The notes beneath the pieces were generated by a model. It saw only the letters and a program-made list of their open reading frames with translations, had not been told where the DNA came from and ran no database searches. The position numbers and the translations under genes are program-made. Shown in pieces: positions 56,086 through 64,000 of a DNA stretch of 64,000 bases (position 1 is the stretch's first letter; each line of letters begins with the position of its first letter). The DNA is from Marinifilaceae bacterium (GTDB taxonomy: Bacteria > Bacteroidota > Bacteroidia > Bacteroidales > Marinifilaceae): NCBI GenBank assembly GCA_025210485.1, contig JAOARN010000020.1, forward strand, positions 1 through 64,000, read 5' to 3'.

Positions 56086-56634
56086 ATGAAACAGCTATTA
56101 ATTATTATAAATATTTCAATCATATTATTCTTGACTTCATGTTCAAAAGATAATCTTGAATACAACGGACACCCATTAATTGAATTTTCACCCTACAAGG
56201 TGGATGTGAAAAATATTCAAAAATATGAGAATGGTTATTTTTCAAGCACAATGGATTCCAATATAACAGATTCGATTCAAGTATCATTGGTAGCACACCA
56301 ATTTACAAAAGAATTACCTTGCAAGTTCACAGTTTTAACAGAACTGTATATTAGCAATAAGAATGGAGAATTAATTTTATCTATTCCAGAAGGTAATGAT
56401 GAAAAAGATTATACAAAACTAGAATCAACAGCTAAAGAAGGAGAACATTACAACTTAATTAGCAAAGGAGAATTCACGATAAAATCCAAAGAGAGTTTTG
56501 GTTTTATAAAAATAGAAACTACCAATACAGCAGTGGATGCCGAGGATGTATATCTTCTATTGATGCTCAATGATAGCGACGGCATATATGCAAGCCCCAA
56601 TTACAAATACTATAGACTAAAAATTAAATCATAA
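56086..56634 (+). CDS. Small lipoprotein of a SusCD locus, DUF4843-like
   Basis: A 182-residue lipoprotein with lipobox LTSC, C19. The first part has NGHPLIEFSPYKVDV. The C-terminal half has AKEGEHYNLISKGEFTIKS and YASPNYKYYRLKI, which resembles the DUF4843 pattern seen after SusD genes. Its role is probably surface binding next to SusCD. It lies 149 bases after the SusD gene and 29 before the cyclophilin gene. The family name is a moderate-confidence call. Confidence 0.65.
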   Translation: MKQLLIIINISIILFLTSCSKDNLEYNGHPLIEFSPYKVDVKNIQKYENGYFSSTMDSNITDSIQVSLVAHQFTKELPCKFTVLTELYISNKNGELILSIPEGNDEKDYTKLESTAKEGEHYNLISKGEFTIKSKESFGFIKIETTNTAVDAEDVYLLLMLNDSDGIYASPNYKYYRLKIKS

Positions 56635-56663
56635 AAGCTAAAATCAACATAATAACACCAAAA

Positions 56664-57500
56664 ATGTTAAAGAAAAACTTATTTATACTACTAGGCTTGA
56701 TATTAAGTCATATTTCGATAAATAAAGGCTTTGCCCAAAAAATAGAAACGACAGGTTCTATAATCTTAATAGAAACCAATATGGGTAATATGAAGCTAAA
56801 ATTATACAAGGACACACCTAAACATCGCAGAAATTTTCTTCAACTGATAGAAAACAAGCACTTTGATGGAACATTATTCTACAGATGTATCAAGGGGTTT
56901 GTAATACAGGGAGGTTCGCAAGATTCCCGAAATGCTCCAGCAGGAAAGCATATTGGATATGGTGATAGTAATAGAAGTATTGAATCAGAATTCAAGCCTA
57001 ATCATTATCATAAAAAAGGAGCCCTCGCCTCTCCTCGAAAACCAGATAAGGTAAACGTATTTAAAGAATCAGATGTTTCTCAATTCTATATTGTTCATGG
57101 AAGAAAATACACAGAAGCAGAACTAAAGGCATTAGAAGATGAAAGAAACAAACCAATACGAAAAGCAATAGTTAGGAAACATTACACAAAAGAGAAAAAA
57201 GCAATCCTTGATTCATTAAAAAAAACCGACATAAAAAAAGCAAAGGAATTTGCAAAAAAAATAAAAGATGCGATATCATTCGATTATGATACAACTCCAG
57301 GAACATTAAAGTTCACAAAAAAACAAAAAGCCGATTTAATAAATATTGGCGGAGTACCTCATCTTGACAACAATTATACTGTATTTGGAGAGGTGATAGA
57401 AGGACTAGAAGTGATAGACAAAATAGTACAGCTTCAAACAGATAAAAATGACAGACCATACAAGGATGTGAAAATGAAAGTGAAAATATTAAAATACTAA
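56664..57500 (+). CDS. Secreted cyclophilin-type peptidyl-prolyl isomerase
   Basis: A 278-residue protein with a signal peptide ending near FAQ (about 1-24). The cyclophilin core has ETNMGNMKLKLYKDTPKHRR near 37-56, FYRCIKGFVIQGGSQDS near 72-88 and SQFYIVHG. An insert of about 70 Lys/Glu-rich residues (about 150-220), predicted helical, splits the domain before DNNYTVFGEVIEGLEVIDKI. The catalytic Arg of the F-x-R block is kept. It is the last gene of the SusCD locus and should help fold exported proteins. Confidence 0.9.
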   Translation: MLKKNLFILLGLILSHISINKGFAQKIETTGSIILIETNMGNMKLKLYKDTPKHRRNFLQLIENKHFDGTLFYRCIKGFVIQGGSQDSRNAPAGKHIGYGDSNRSIESEFKPNHYHKKGALASPRKPDKVNVFKESDVSQFYIVHGRKYTEAELKALEDERNKPIRKAIVRKHYTKEKKAILDSLKKTDIKKAKEFAKKIKDAISFDYDTTPGTLKFTKKQKADLINIGGVPHLDNNYTVFGEVIEGLEVIDKIVQLQTDKNDRPYKDVKMKVKILKY

Positions 57501-57503
57501 AAC

Positions 57504-57534
57504 AAAAAAAGCTGTCCTAAGGACAGCTTTTTTT
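57504..57534. terminator. Bidirectional terminator
   Basis: AAAAAAAGCTGTCCT and AGGACAGCTTTTTTT form a near-perfect stem with almost no loop, between convergent genes ending at 57500 and 57561. Confidence 0.9.
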
Positions 57535-57560
57535 CATGTAAATAATGTATAATTTATCAT

Positions 57561-58736
57561 TTAATATCTTAATCTATCGAGATTTGCAGAAATTCCAATT
57601 CTCAAAGTATTTTTCAAAGGATTATTAGCATTTGATGGAATAAGATAAGAAAAATCAATATCAAAACGACTTAATCTCAAACCTAAACCAGCAGTAATAT
57701 ACTTACGATTCCCCTTGGTTTCATGCTCATAAAAATAACCCGCTCTTAATGCAAACTGATCCAAATACCAAAACTCAGCACCCAAAGACCATGTAACCTC
57801 CTTGAATTCTTCACCAAAACCACCAGGAGCATCACCAAAAGAACTAAAAATACCAGATAAAACAGAATCATCAGTATTTTTACTACCAACAACAACCTGA
57901 TCTTGATCACCCTGATTTTCAATATCACCAACATCAGGAGTAGGTACCAATAACTTATTCATTTCTAAAGCTACAAGAATTGTATTTTTCCTTTGCATTT
58001 TTGTATTAAAAGCAACACCCATTCTTAAATTAGTAGGTATAAACTGCTTTTCATCATCTGTAGTATATGAAATTTTAGAACCAATATTAGAAATATTAAT
58101 TCCATAAGTAAGTGTCATCGGAGAACGAATAGCCCCAAATACTGTTTTGTAATAAGCACTAATATCAGCAGCAAATGAATTACCAGGCTTAGTTTGTGTA
58201 GTTCCAGCCAAATGTGACTGTGTTAGATCTGAACGTATATACCTAAAAGCTATTGCACCCGACCATTTATTGGATAGTCGTCTAGAATATGCTAAATCAA
58301 AAGCCCATTCATTAGGCGTTTTTGTAGTAGGAACAGAGTTTAAGGATTCAAGAAAGACAATTTCACCCAAAGAAAAATATCTCAAACTACTTGCCAACAC
58401 TTGATTTTTATCCAATCGATAGTAACCAGCTAAATATGACAAACTCATATCCTTAACATCTAAATCTCTAAGCCATGGAGAATATGATAGCCCCACCTGA
58501 TATTTCTTATCTATAGTAGCATATTTGGAAGCATTCCAATGCATAGAATAGACATCAGGGGTAGTAGCAACACCTGCATCTCCCATACCACCGGCTCTAG
58601 AATCAGGTGTAATAGTAAGAAATGGTACTGATGTTGATATATAGTTTGCACCAGATGTAGATGTCTGAGCAAAAGAATTCTCTCCAAATAAACCAATAGC
58701 GATAATCGCTAAAATCAATTTAATTTTTTTATTCAT
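57561..58736 (-). CDS. porV: Type IX secretion outer-membrane protein PorV
   Basis: A 391-residue outer-membrane barrel of the FadL superfamily. The signal peptide ends near SFAQ (about 1-23). The mature start has VPFLTITPDSRAGGMGDAGV and YSMHWNASKYA, which are the PorV (LptO) signatures. It ends with a barrel strand. PorV shuttles T9SS cargo to the attachment complex. No other T9SS gene is in the window, so the core machinery is elsewhere. The gene is monocistronic. Confidence 0.93.
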   Translation of the reverse strand: MNKKIKLILAIIAIGLFGENSFAQTSTSGANYISTSVPFLTITPDSRAGGMGDAGVATTPDVYSMHWNASKYATIDKKYQVGLSYSPWLRDLDVKDMSLSYLAGYYRLDKNQVLASSLRYFSLGEIVFLESLNSVPTTKTPNEWAFDLAYSRRLSNKWSGAIAFRYIRSDLTQSHLAGTTQTKPGNSFAADISAYYKTVFGAIRSPMTLTYGINISNIGSKISYTTDDEKQFIPTNLRMGVAFNTKMQRKNTILVALEMNKLLVPTPDVGDIENQGDQDQVVVGSKNTDDSVLSGIFSSFGDAPGGFGEEFKEVTWSLGAEFWYLDQFALRAGYFYEHETKGNRKYITAGLGLRLSRFDIDFSYLIPSNANNPLKNTLRIGISANLDRLRY

Positions 58737-59471
58737 AATATTAAATGACTATTATACAAAAGAGTATGATATATATTATCTATATGTGTTAACTTGATAA
58801 ACAGTAATACTTATTATTTATTGTGTAAATTGCTTTTTTTCTTAAAAATAAAAATCAATATCTTAAATTAGGGATTATTCAAATTCCCCAAATTGTCTCT
58901 TATCTGAGCTGATAGCTGCCAAAATTATAAAATATTATTTGATAAAATTGAATTAAAGTTAAATTATTTTATTTAATATAATCACAGGTATTAAGAATAT
59001 CCTTTAATACACATATTTAATACTATTGGACATATTCAAAGTATACATAATAAAAATAACTCGGCTAATTATATTCGAATATATTACTATCAACAAAGGA
59101 TTATACAATAGATTCTATACCTAAGTTATAAAATACTTCTTAAACTATTACATATAATTTTATTTTAGAATTGAAATCGAGATATACAGATGAGAATTTA
59201 GCTGGAGAATTTTAATAATTAAGCTAATATACAAGGGGGCTTGCCTATATTGAATAAAATTTTGAAACTACTGACAAATAATAATAAAATAAACATAAAA
59301 GAATAAATAATCTAATATTATTTAAACTAGCTAGAAAAATAATCTGCATATAATTTAAGACATTCAATCGGAAATAAAACAAAATAAAAAATTCGTGGGT
59401 TTAATTTTTATTAACTTCTAATTAATACATGCTTTTAAGTTATATTTGCAAAATAATTCAAGTAAAAACAC
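58737..59471. other. Long gap upstream of porV and marR
   Basis: About 730 AT-rich bases without a gene. TATATTTG at 59441-59448 is a second perfect -7 box in front of marR. No other structure was recognised. Confidence 0.4.
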
Positions 59472-59500
59472 TTGTATATACAAATATTTTACTAAATTTG
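59472..59500 (+). promoter_or_regulatory. marR promoter with overlapping operator
   Basis: The palindrome TTGTATATACAA (59472-59483) provides the -33 TTG. Eighteen bases after that TTG lies TAAATTTG (59493-59500), a perfect -7 box. A repressor on the palindrome would block the promoter. The start is near 59507, 16 bases before the ATG. Confidence 0.7.
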
Positions 59501-59522
59501 CATCAGAATAAAAACAAAAACC

Positions 59523-59954
59523 ATGAGTAAAGACTGCGGCGCAACATATCAATCATGCTGCCTATATTTTACAGCTAACTCTTTATCAAGATTTATCAAT
59601 AGCATGGCAGAGGATTCATTCAAAATTACAGGTCTGTCTCCATCATATGCACATCTAATGCTAATTCTTATTGAAGAACCAGGTCAAAGCCAGAACGAAC
59701 TTAGCCATAAAATGAACCTCAAAGCATCTACCATGACTAGGTTTATTGACAAGCTTATAGGAATGAACTTTGTTGAAAGAGTTCACGAGGGTCGCACTAG
59801 TTATATATACCCCACCGAATCAGGTAAAAAACTAAAACCCATAATAAATAAAGCTCTAGGTGATTTATTTGATAAATATTGTGAGATTTTAGGAAAAGAT
59901 TTTGCAGAAAAACTAACAGCAGATATTAATATCGCTAATAATAAATTATTATAA
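59523..59954 (+). CDS. MarR-family regulator, possible thiol sensor
   Basis: A 143-residue winged-helix repressor. The winged helix contains SQNELSHKMNLKASTMTRFI (recognition region, about 59-78) and the wing VERVHEGRTSYIYPTESG. The N-terminus carries C5, C12 and C13. C13 in CCLYFTANS lines up by eye with the reactive Cys of OhrR-type proteins (LCFxLYA). That suggests control by electrophiles or quinones. It should bind TTGTAT(A/G)TACAA, present before itself, before the 60040 operon and before the 63787 gene. It is followed by its own terminator. Confidence 0.9.
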   Translation: MSKDCGATYQSCCLYFTANSLSRFINSMAEDSFKITGLSPSYAHLMLILIEEPGQSQNELSHKMNLKASTMTRFIDKLIGMNFVERVHEGRTSYIYPTESGKKLKPIINKALGDLFDKYCEILGKDFAEKLTADINIANNKLL

Positions 59955-59966
59955 ACAAGAAATTAA

Positions 59967-59997
59967 AAAAAAATAGATCTCTCAAATCTATTTTTTT
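59967..59997 (+). terminator. marR terminator
   Basis: AAAAAAATAGAT and ATCTATTTTTTT form a perfect stem around CTCTCA, 12 bases after the marR stop codon. It isolates marR from the operon that follows. Confidence 0.8.
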
Positions 59998-60009
59998 ATA
60001 ATTACTAAC

Positions 60010-60021
60010 TTGTATGTACAA
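60010..60021 (+). promoter_or_regulatory. MarR operator before the oxidoreductase operon
   Basis: TTGTATGTACAA lies 18 bases before the ATG at 60040. TAACTTGT at 60006-60013 is a near-match to a -7 box, so the operator probably covers the start of transcription. Confidence 0.65.
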
Positions 60022-60039
60022 CTAATTAAATAAAATATC

Positions 60040-60978
60040 ATGAAGACAGTTTTAATTTTAGCACATCCCGAATTAAATAATTCGGTTGCAAACAAAAGAA
60101 TTGCAGAACAATTAAAATCAAAAAGAGAAGATATCGAAGTGAGAGATATTATGGCTCTATATCCAGATTACAAAATTGATATCGAAACAGAACAGCAAGC
60201 CCTTATAGAAGCAGACACAGTAATTTTTCAATATCCTTTTTGGTGGTATAATATGCCAGGTATTTTAAAACAATGGTTTGATTATGTATTTAATTTCAAC
60301 TTTGCATTTGGTCCCGAAGGAAACAAACTAAAAGGGAAAAACTTTTTGCTAAGTTTCACTGTTGGTGGTCCTAATGAATCTTATAGCCCACTTGGTTATA
60401 ATCACTTTCGCATAGAAGATTTTGTAAAACCAATGGAGCAAACAGCCTATTTAGCACAAATGAATTTCCTAGACCCTATATACGAACATGGAATGGTATT
60501 CATACCAGGGGTTTATAATACAAAAGAAGGCGTAGAAGCAAAAGCCGACAATGTAGTTGAAAGAATAATTGAACAATTAGAAAGATTGGAAAATCAGAAT
60601 CCCGAAGAAATAATCAAGACTTTCGCCAAAGAATGGTTTGAACATTTTGATATTTTAGCTGAAGACGGATACTTCAACTCTTATATTTCCAATGATGCTA
60701 AGCTTTCATTTGTGGAAGGAGACTTTATTGGTCATGATGGATTCAGCAAATGGTACTCAGAAATTAAAAAAATAATAAAACCGAATAATGAACACCGTAT
60801 CGAATCAATTTCAATTTCTGAAAATAATGATAAATACAATGTCGAACTTTCGGTTAAACTAAAAGCAGAAAAAATAGAAGGAGGCATATTGGAACTGAAT
60901 GTCAAAGAAAACTGGGAAATAGAATTGACATCGGACAACAGAGTAAAAATACATGAGTATATAGTAAAACCAGTGTAA
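60040..60978 (+). CDS. NAD(P)H quinone reductase fused to an NTF2-like domain
   Basis: A 312-residue protein. Residues of about 1-185 form a flavodoxin-2 type quinone reductase of the MdaB/KefF kind: VLILAHPELNNSVANKRI near the start, FQYPFWWYNMPGILKQWFDY near 65-84, and SFTVGGPNESYSPLGYN, with a bound FMN or FAD expected. Residues of about 195-312 (starting KTFAKEWFEHFDILAEDGYF) form an NTF2/SnoaL-like domain, a fusion not usual for this family. It is first of a four-gene operon. The next gene encodes a free NTF2-like protein. The likely role is two-electron reduction of quinones or other electrophiles. Confidence 0.88.
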   Translation: MKTVLILAHPELNNSVANKRIAEQLKSKREDIEVRDIMALYPDYKIDIETEQQALIEADTVIFQYPFWWYNMPGILKQWFDYVFNFNFAFGPEGNKLKGKNFLLSFTVGGPNESYSPLGYNHFRIEDFVKPMEQTAYLAQMNFLDPIYEHGMVFIPGVYNTKEGVEAKADNVVERIIEQLERLENQNPEEIIKTFAKEWFEHFDILAEDGYFNSYISNDAKLSFVEGDFIGHDGFSKWYSEIKKIIKPNNEHRIESISISENNDKYNVELSVKLKAEKIEGGILELNVKENWEIELTSDNRVKIHEYIVKPV

Positions 60979-60998
60979 TAATTTAAAAACAGACTAAA

Positions 60999-61427
60999 AT
61001 GAAAAGATACGAAATAGAGGATATTGTAACAAAGATGTTTGTATACAATGACAATCATAATTGGGAGGGATTGGCAAGTGTATTTGCTCCAGAGGTTCAA
61101 ATGCTTCATGTAATTTCTGGCGACGAACAAAGTCATATTACCAAACCAGAAGAAATAGTACCATTATGGAGATCAATTATGGAAAAATTTGATGCCGTAC
61201 ACCATCAAATTGGGAATTTATTAACCACTGTCGAAAATGGCATAGCTAAAGTTAGCTGTCATGGCACAGCCACTCACTACAAAGCTAATGCAGAAAATGG
61301 AAACATATGGGGAGTAATTGGCAAGTATACTTTCTTATTAAAAGAGATAGAAGGCGAATGGAAAATTATTGATGAAGTTTTCTTATGTGATTACCAAACT
61401 GGTAACTTAAGCTTAGCGCATGATTAA
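60999..61427 (+). CDS. SnoaL/NTF2-like protein
   Basis: A 142-residue protein of the NTF2-like superfamily (SnoaL-like). DIVTKMFVYNDNHNWEGLAS near 7-26 and KVSCHGTATHYKA with GVIGKYTFLLKEIEGEWKI form the cone-shaped fold. The conserved acidic and His residues fit a small-molecule isomerase or binding role, but none can be named. It lies 20 bases after the fused quinone reductase and 28 before the flavin oxidoreductase gene. Confidence 0.82.
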   Translation: MKRYEIEDIVTKMFVYNDNHNWEGLASVFAPEVQMLHVISGDEQSHITKPEEIVPLWRSIMEKFDAVHHQIGNLLTTVENGIAKVSCHGTATHYKANAENGNIWGVIGKYTFLLKEIEGEWKIIDEVFLCDYQTGNLSLAHD

Positions 61428-61455
61428 TTAATATTTATTTTCAGTAGGTGATTTT

Positions 61456-62553
61456 ATGAAAAATATATTTGATAAAACTAGTATAAACAAATTAGAACTA
61501 AAGAATAGAATCATGAGATCTGCAGCATGGATGAATGCAGCGGACGAATCAGGATTCATTAACGAAAGTTTAATTAAAATATACGAAGATTTAGCCAAAG
61601 GCGGCATAGGTTTAATCAACACAGGTTATGCCTATATACTAAAGGAGGATAAACCAAATCCTAATATGATAGGAATTTATGATGATAAATTCATACCTAA
61701 ACTTAAGGAATTGACCGATACAGTTCACAAACATAATGCTAAAATTGGTCTGCAAATTGTTTATGGAAGTTCCACCTCAACACATCCCAATGCTGCGGAG
61801 ATGGATTTGATTGGACCTTCAGCTGTAAAAAACAATATGACCGGAATAACTCCAAAGGAAGCAAGTATAGAAGATTTCAGGCATATTGTGAAGGCTTTTG
61901 GAGATGCCGCAGAAAGAGCAAAAAAGGCTGGTTTTGATGCAGTTCAATTTCATGCTGCTCACGGATACTTTATTACACTATTGCTATCGCCGTATTTCAA
62001 CAGAAGAGAAGATGAATATGGCGGAGATATTCATTCAAGGGCCAAATTATTATACGAAATAGTTGCAGAGGTAAGAAACAGAGTTGGAAAGGATTTCCCT
62101 GTTATGATAAAAATCAATTATGATGATTTAATGGGAGATAAAGGAATTCAATTTCATGAATCGATGGAGGTTTTCAAGAGACTTGATAATTTGGGTATTG
62201 CTATGATAGAATTGAGTGCAGGGAACCTTGCAGCAAATCCGGAGATTCCAGCCATAAGAACAAAGTTATCAAAAATTGAATCTCAATCGTATTATAAAGA
62301 AGCTGCAACAGAACTTGCAAAACATGTAAATGCTAAAGTTGCCTTTGTAGGTGGTAATAGAACCCCTTCCCTATTTAATGAAATCATTAATAATTCAGAT
62401 ATTGAACTAATATCGATTGCTCGTCCATTTATAGCCGAACCATACCTTGTTAATAAATGGAAGGAAAACATAGACTATAAAGCCAAATGTGTTTCATGCA
62501 ATCGTTGCTGGGATACAGTTCCCGTATCATGCATACTAAATAGAAAAAAATGA
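61456..62553 (+). CDS. Old-yellow-enzyme-type NADH:flavin oxidoreductase
   Basis: A 365-residue FMN TIM-barrel enzyme. QFHAAHGYFITLLLSPYFNR near 170-189 is the OYE active-site block with the substrate-binding His, and VGGNRTP near 287 lies in the FMN-phosphate region. The C-terminus has CVSCNRCWDTVPVSC, the start of the Fe-S motif of dienoyl-CoA-reductase-type members, but stops at about residue 365, so the second flavin domain is absent. It would reduce activated C=C bonds in enones or quinones. Its stop overlaps the next ATG (ATGA). Confidence 0.92.
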   Translation: MKNIFDKTSINKLELKNRIMRSAAWMNAADESGFINESLIKIYEDLAKGGIGLINTGYAYILKEDKPNPNMIGIYDDKFIPKLKELTDTVHKHNAKIGLQIVYGSSTSTHPNAAEMDLIGPSAVKNNMTGITPKEASIEDFRHIVKAFGDAAERAKKAGFDAVQFHAAHGYFITLLLSPYFNRREDEYGGDIHSRAKLLYEIVAEVRNRVGKDFPVMIKINYDDLMGDKGIQFHESMEVFKRLDNLGIAMIELSAGNLAANPEIPAIRTKLSKIESQSYYKEAATELAKHVNAKVAFVGGNRTPSLFNEIINNSDIELISIARPFIAEPYLVNKWKENIDYKAKCVSCNRCWDTVPVSCILNRKK

Positions 62554-63434
62554 AAGCAAAAGTATTAATAATCGGTTGTACAGGTCAGACAGGAAGACTA
62601 ATAACAAACAAACTAGAGTTAAATAATAAAGTTGATATCAGGTATTGCTCGCGCAGAATGGAGCAAGTGGAGCAGTGGAAAGCAGAAAATAAAGATGCTG
62701 TTTATTTAGATCTGAATGATGCAAGAAGCTTTGGGACTGCTTTATCTGGAGTAGATCGCTTATTTATTCTGACAGGATACACAGTGGATATGTTAGTTCA
62801 GACCAAAAACCTTACTGATGCAGCAGTAAAATCAGGTATAAAACATATTGTACACTGGGGAGTATTTGCAAATTGGGACTGTACAGAGGGTCATTTCGCT
62901 TGGCATCAATTAGTGGAAACCTATATCGAATCGAGTGGAATTGCATGGACTCATCTTCATCCTAATTACTTCATGGAAAACTTGATTAATGTAACTCCAA
63001 TAATTGATAATAAGTTTGCGATGTTTTCAGGAAATGCACGCTGGGGTTGGACATCGCTTGAGGATGCAGCTAATTTGGCAAGCATAGTTCTAGAAGAGGG
63101 GGAAGAAAAACACGGAAAAAAAGAATATTGGCTAAGTTCAGAGTCTCTAAATGGCGAGGAAGCTGCAAATATCTTATCTGAAGAATTAGGAACAGAGATA
63201 ACTTGTGAACTTCGAGAACCAGAAGAGTTAGAAGCAATTTTCAATTCAGGTGCAATAGATATTGAAATTACATATGCAAAAAATGCAGTGGACATTATGC
63301 GACAAATTCAAGATGGAAGAATGGCATATATGGGAACTGTACGTGATGATATTCCTTATGTAACGGGCGAAAGATCGACAGGTTTTAGAGATTGGGTAAG
63401 AGCTCATAAGAAAGAACTATTAGCAAATAATTGA
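62550..63434 (+). CDS. NmrA-like NAD(P)-binding oxidoreductase
   Basis: A 294-residue Rossmann protein. VLIIGCTGQTGRLI (about 4-17) is the GxTGxxG nucleotide-binding loop of NmrA/QOR2-type atypical short-chain enzymes, and GIKHIVHWGVFANW and HLHPNYFMENLI are further family blocks. Quinone or azo-dye reduction, or NADP sensing, are known roles in the family; here quinone reduction fits the operon. It ends the four-gene unit by four-base overlap with the OYE gene. Confidence 0.88.
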   Translation: MKAKVLIIGCTGQTGRLITNKLELNNKVDIRYCSRRMEQVEQWKAENKDAVYLDLNDARSFGTALSGVDRLFILTGYTVDMLVQTKNLTDAAVKSGIKHIVHWGVFANWDCTEGHFAWHQLVETYIESSGIAWTHLHPNYFMENLINVTPIIDNKFAMFSGNARWGWTSLEDAANLASIVLEEGEEKHGKKEYWLSSESLNGEEAANILSEELGTEITCELREPEELEAIFNSGAIDIEITYAKNAVDIMRQIQDGRMAYMGTVRDDIPYVTGERSTGFRDWVRAHKKELLANN

Positions 63435-63786
63435 TTCATTGATACCCATATTTTAAAAAGTGTGATAGATATTTGGTAATCGGAACAATAGAAAATTATA
63501 TTAAATACAAGTATATAATTTGAACTCTTTTTTTTATATATAAACCAAACTACACTTAACATAACAAACGATAGTTCTTCAATATATAATTAATTAGTAC
63601 GAATTATCATTTATTTTAATAATCTGCAATTATTTTACTGTCATATACAATTAACAAAAGATTAACACTGTAGCAACAAACTGTATTTTAACAACAAGCA
63701 CTATTTCTTGTTTAAGATTTCAATAATCAAGTTGTATGTACAAATAAATATTTGCAGATTTGCATAAAGATTAAACAAAGAATATA
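63435..63786. other. Gap with operator before the edge gene
   Basis: About 350 bases without a gene. It contains the third MarR-type palindrome at 63732-63743 and a probable promoter for the gene at 63787. No clear terminator for the operon ending at 63434 was seen. Confidence 0.5.
63732..63743 (+). promoter_or_regulatory. Third MarR operator with promoter
   Basis: TTGTATGTACAA is identical to the site at 60010 and one base different from that at 59472. CAGATTTG at 63755-63762, a near -7 box, follows 20 bases after its TTG. The arrangement mirrors the marR promoter and lies 44 bases before the ATG. Confidence 0.65.
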
Positions 63787-64000
63787 ATGGTAGATTTTAA
63801 AATTGATCAAGAAAAATGTATTTCTTGCGGTATTTGCGCCAACGATTGCCCAATGCGTATAATCGATATGGACCAATATCCAAGTTTGACCTTAGAGAAT
63901 GAACCAAAATGTATACAATGCCAACATTGTATGGCAGCCTGTCCAGTTTCGGCCTTGTCGATAGTAGGAAAAAATCCAGAAGAAAGTGAAAAAACTTTGG
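63787..64000 (+). CDS. Partial gene: ferredoxin-domain protein, probably a nitroreductase
   Basis: The first 71 residues of a protein cut by the window edge. Two [4Fe-4S] motifs are complete: CISCGICANDCP (11-22) and CIQCQHCMAACP. An N-terminal two-cluster ferredoxin followed by more protein is typical of ferredoxin-fused nitroreductases that reduce nitro groups or quinones; the rest is unseen, so this is inference. The MarR operator upstream puts it in the same regulon as the quinone-reductase operon. Confidence 0.8.
   Translation, partial: MVDFKIDQEKCISCGICANDCPMRIIDMDQYPSLTLENEPKCIQCQHCMAACPVSALSIVGKNPEESEKTL

Noticed and set aside
1-64000. tRNA, rRNA, prophage or intact insertion sequence
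   Set aside because: No cloverleaf, rRNA-like block, transposase, integrase or phage structural gene was recognised anywhere in the window. A tRNAscan or covariance search would confirm this.

Overview
The window is AT-rich chromosomal DNA from an anaerobic or facultative, probably marine member of the Bacteroidota; the gene set fits the Marinifilaceae/Marinilabiliales neighbourhood, but that placement is inference. The evidence is a SusC/SusD pair, a PorV outer-membrane protein of the type IX secretion system, Gld-type ABC transporter genes, many Cys-anchored lipoproteins, DUF4270/Kelch proteins, and promoters that match the Bacteroidota pattern TTTG-N17-23-TAnnTTTG. No rRNA, tRNA, CRISPR array, prophage or intact insertion sequence was recognised.

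Layout. 1-4.6 kb: serine biosynthesis (serC, serA, a DUF1015 gene) with hairpins between the cistrons. 4.9-8.7 kb: a lipoprotein, a secreted protein with a BamE-like tail, and a HutD-like protein. 8.7-12.8 kb: gldA-gldF-gldG-DUF4340 operon on the minus strand. 13.4-16.6 kb: an orphan SUKH-like gene and dnaK. 17-20.6 kb: a three-subunit NADH-linked [FeFe] hydrogenase (hydC-hydB-hydA) with palindromic sites upstream. 20.8-21.3 kb: a higher-order tandem repeat. 21.4-23.4 kb: two secreted hypothetical proteins and decayed paralogue 3' ends. 23.6-30.7 kb: trmD, an outer-membrane barrel, a DUF4270 lipoprotein, two tandem Kelch lipoproteins and a small barrel protein. 30.7-42.1 kb: a near-complete lysine fermentation cluster (atoD-kal-kce-kdd-kamA-kamC-kamB-kamD-kamE, then atoA-thl), with a divergent membrane-bound AraC-type regulator at 42.8 kb. 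44-51 kb: gcvT, a NACHT-type STAND NTPase, a LytTR response regulator and a POT peptide transporter. 51.5-57.5 kb: a SusC/SusD locus with a small lipoprotein and a cyclophilin but no hydrolase. 57.6-58.7 kb: porV. 59.5-64 kb: a MarR-type regulator and an oxidoreductase operon, tied together by three copies of one 12-bp palindrome.

How the parts fit. The lysine cluster should convert L-lysine to acetyl-CoA units, ammonia and a C4 acyl-CoA. Kdd releases reducing equivalents, and the nearby trimeric hydrogenase, whose HydB is short, could dispose of NADH as H2. The POT transporter and SusCD fit a peptide- and amino-acid-using life style, although no peptidase is present here. The strongest regulatory observation is the MarR regulon: TTGTAT(A/G)TACAA lies in front of marR, the quinone-reductase-like operon and the truncated ferredoxin-type gene at the right edge, and the regulator carries Cys residues where OhrR-type sensors carry theirs. 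The least explained gene is the 847-residue NACHT protein beside a LytTR regulator that has no kinase in view.
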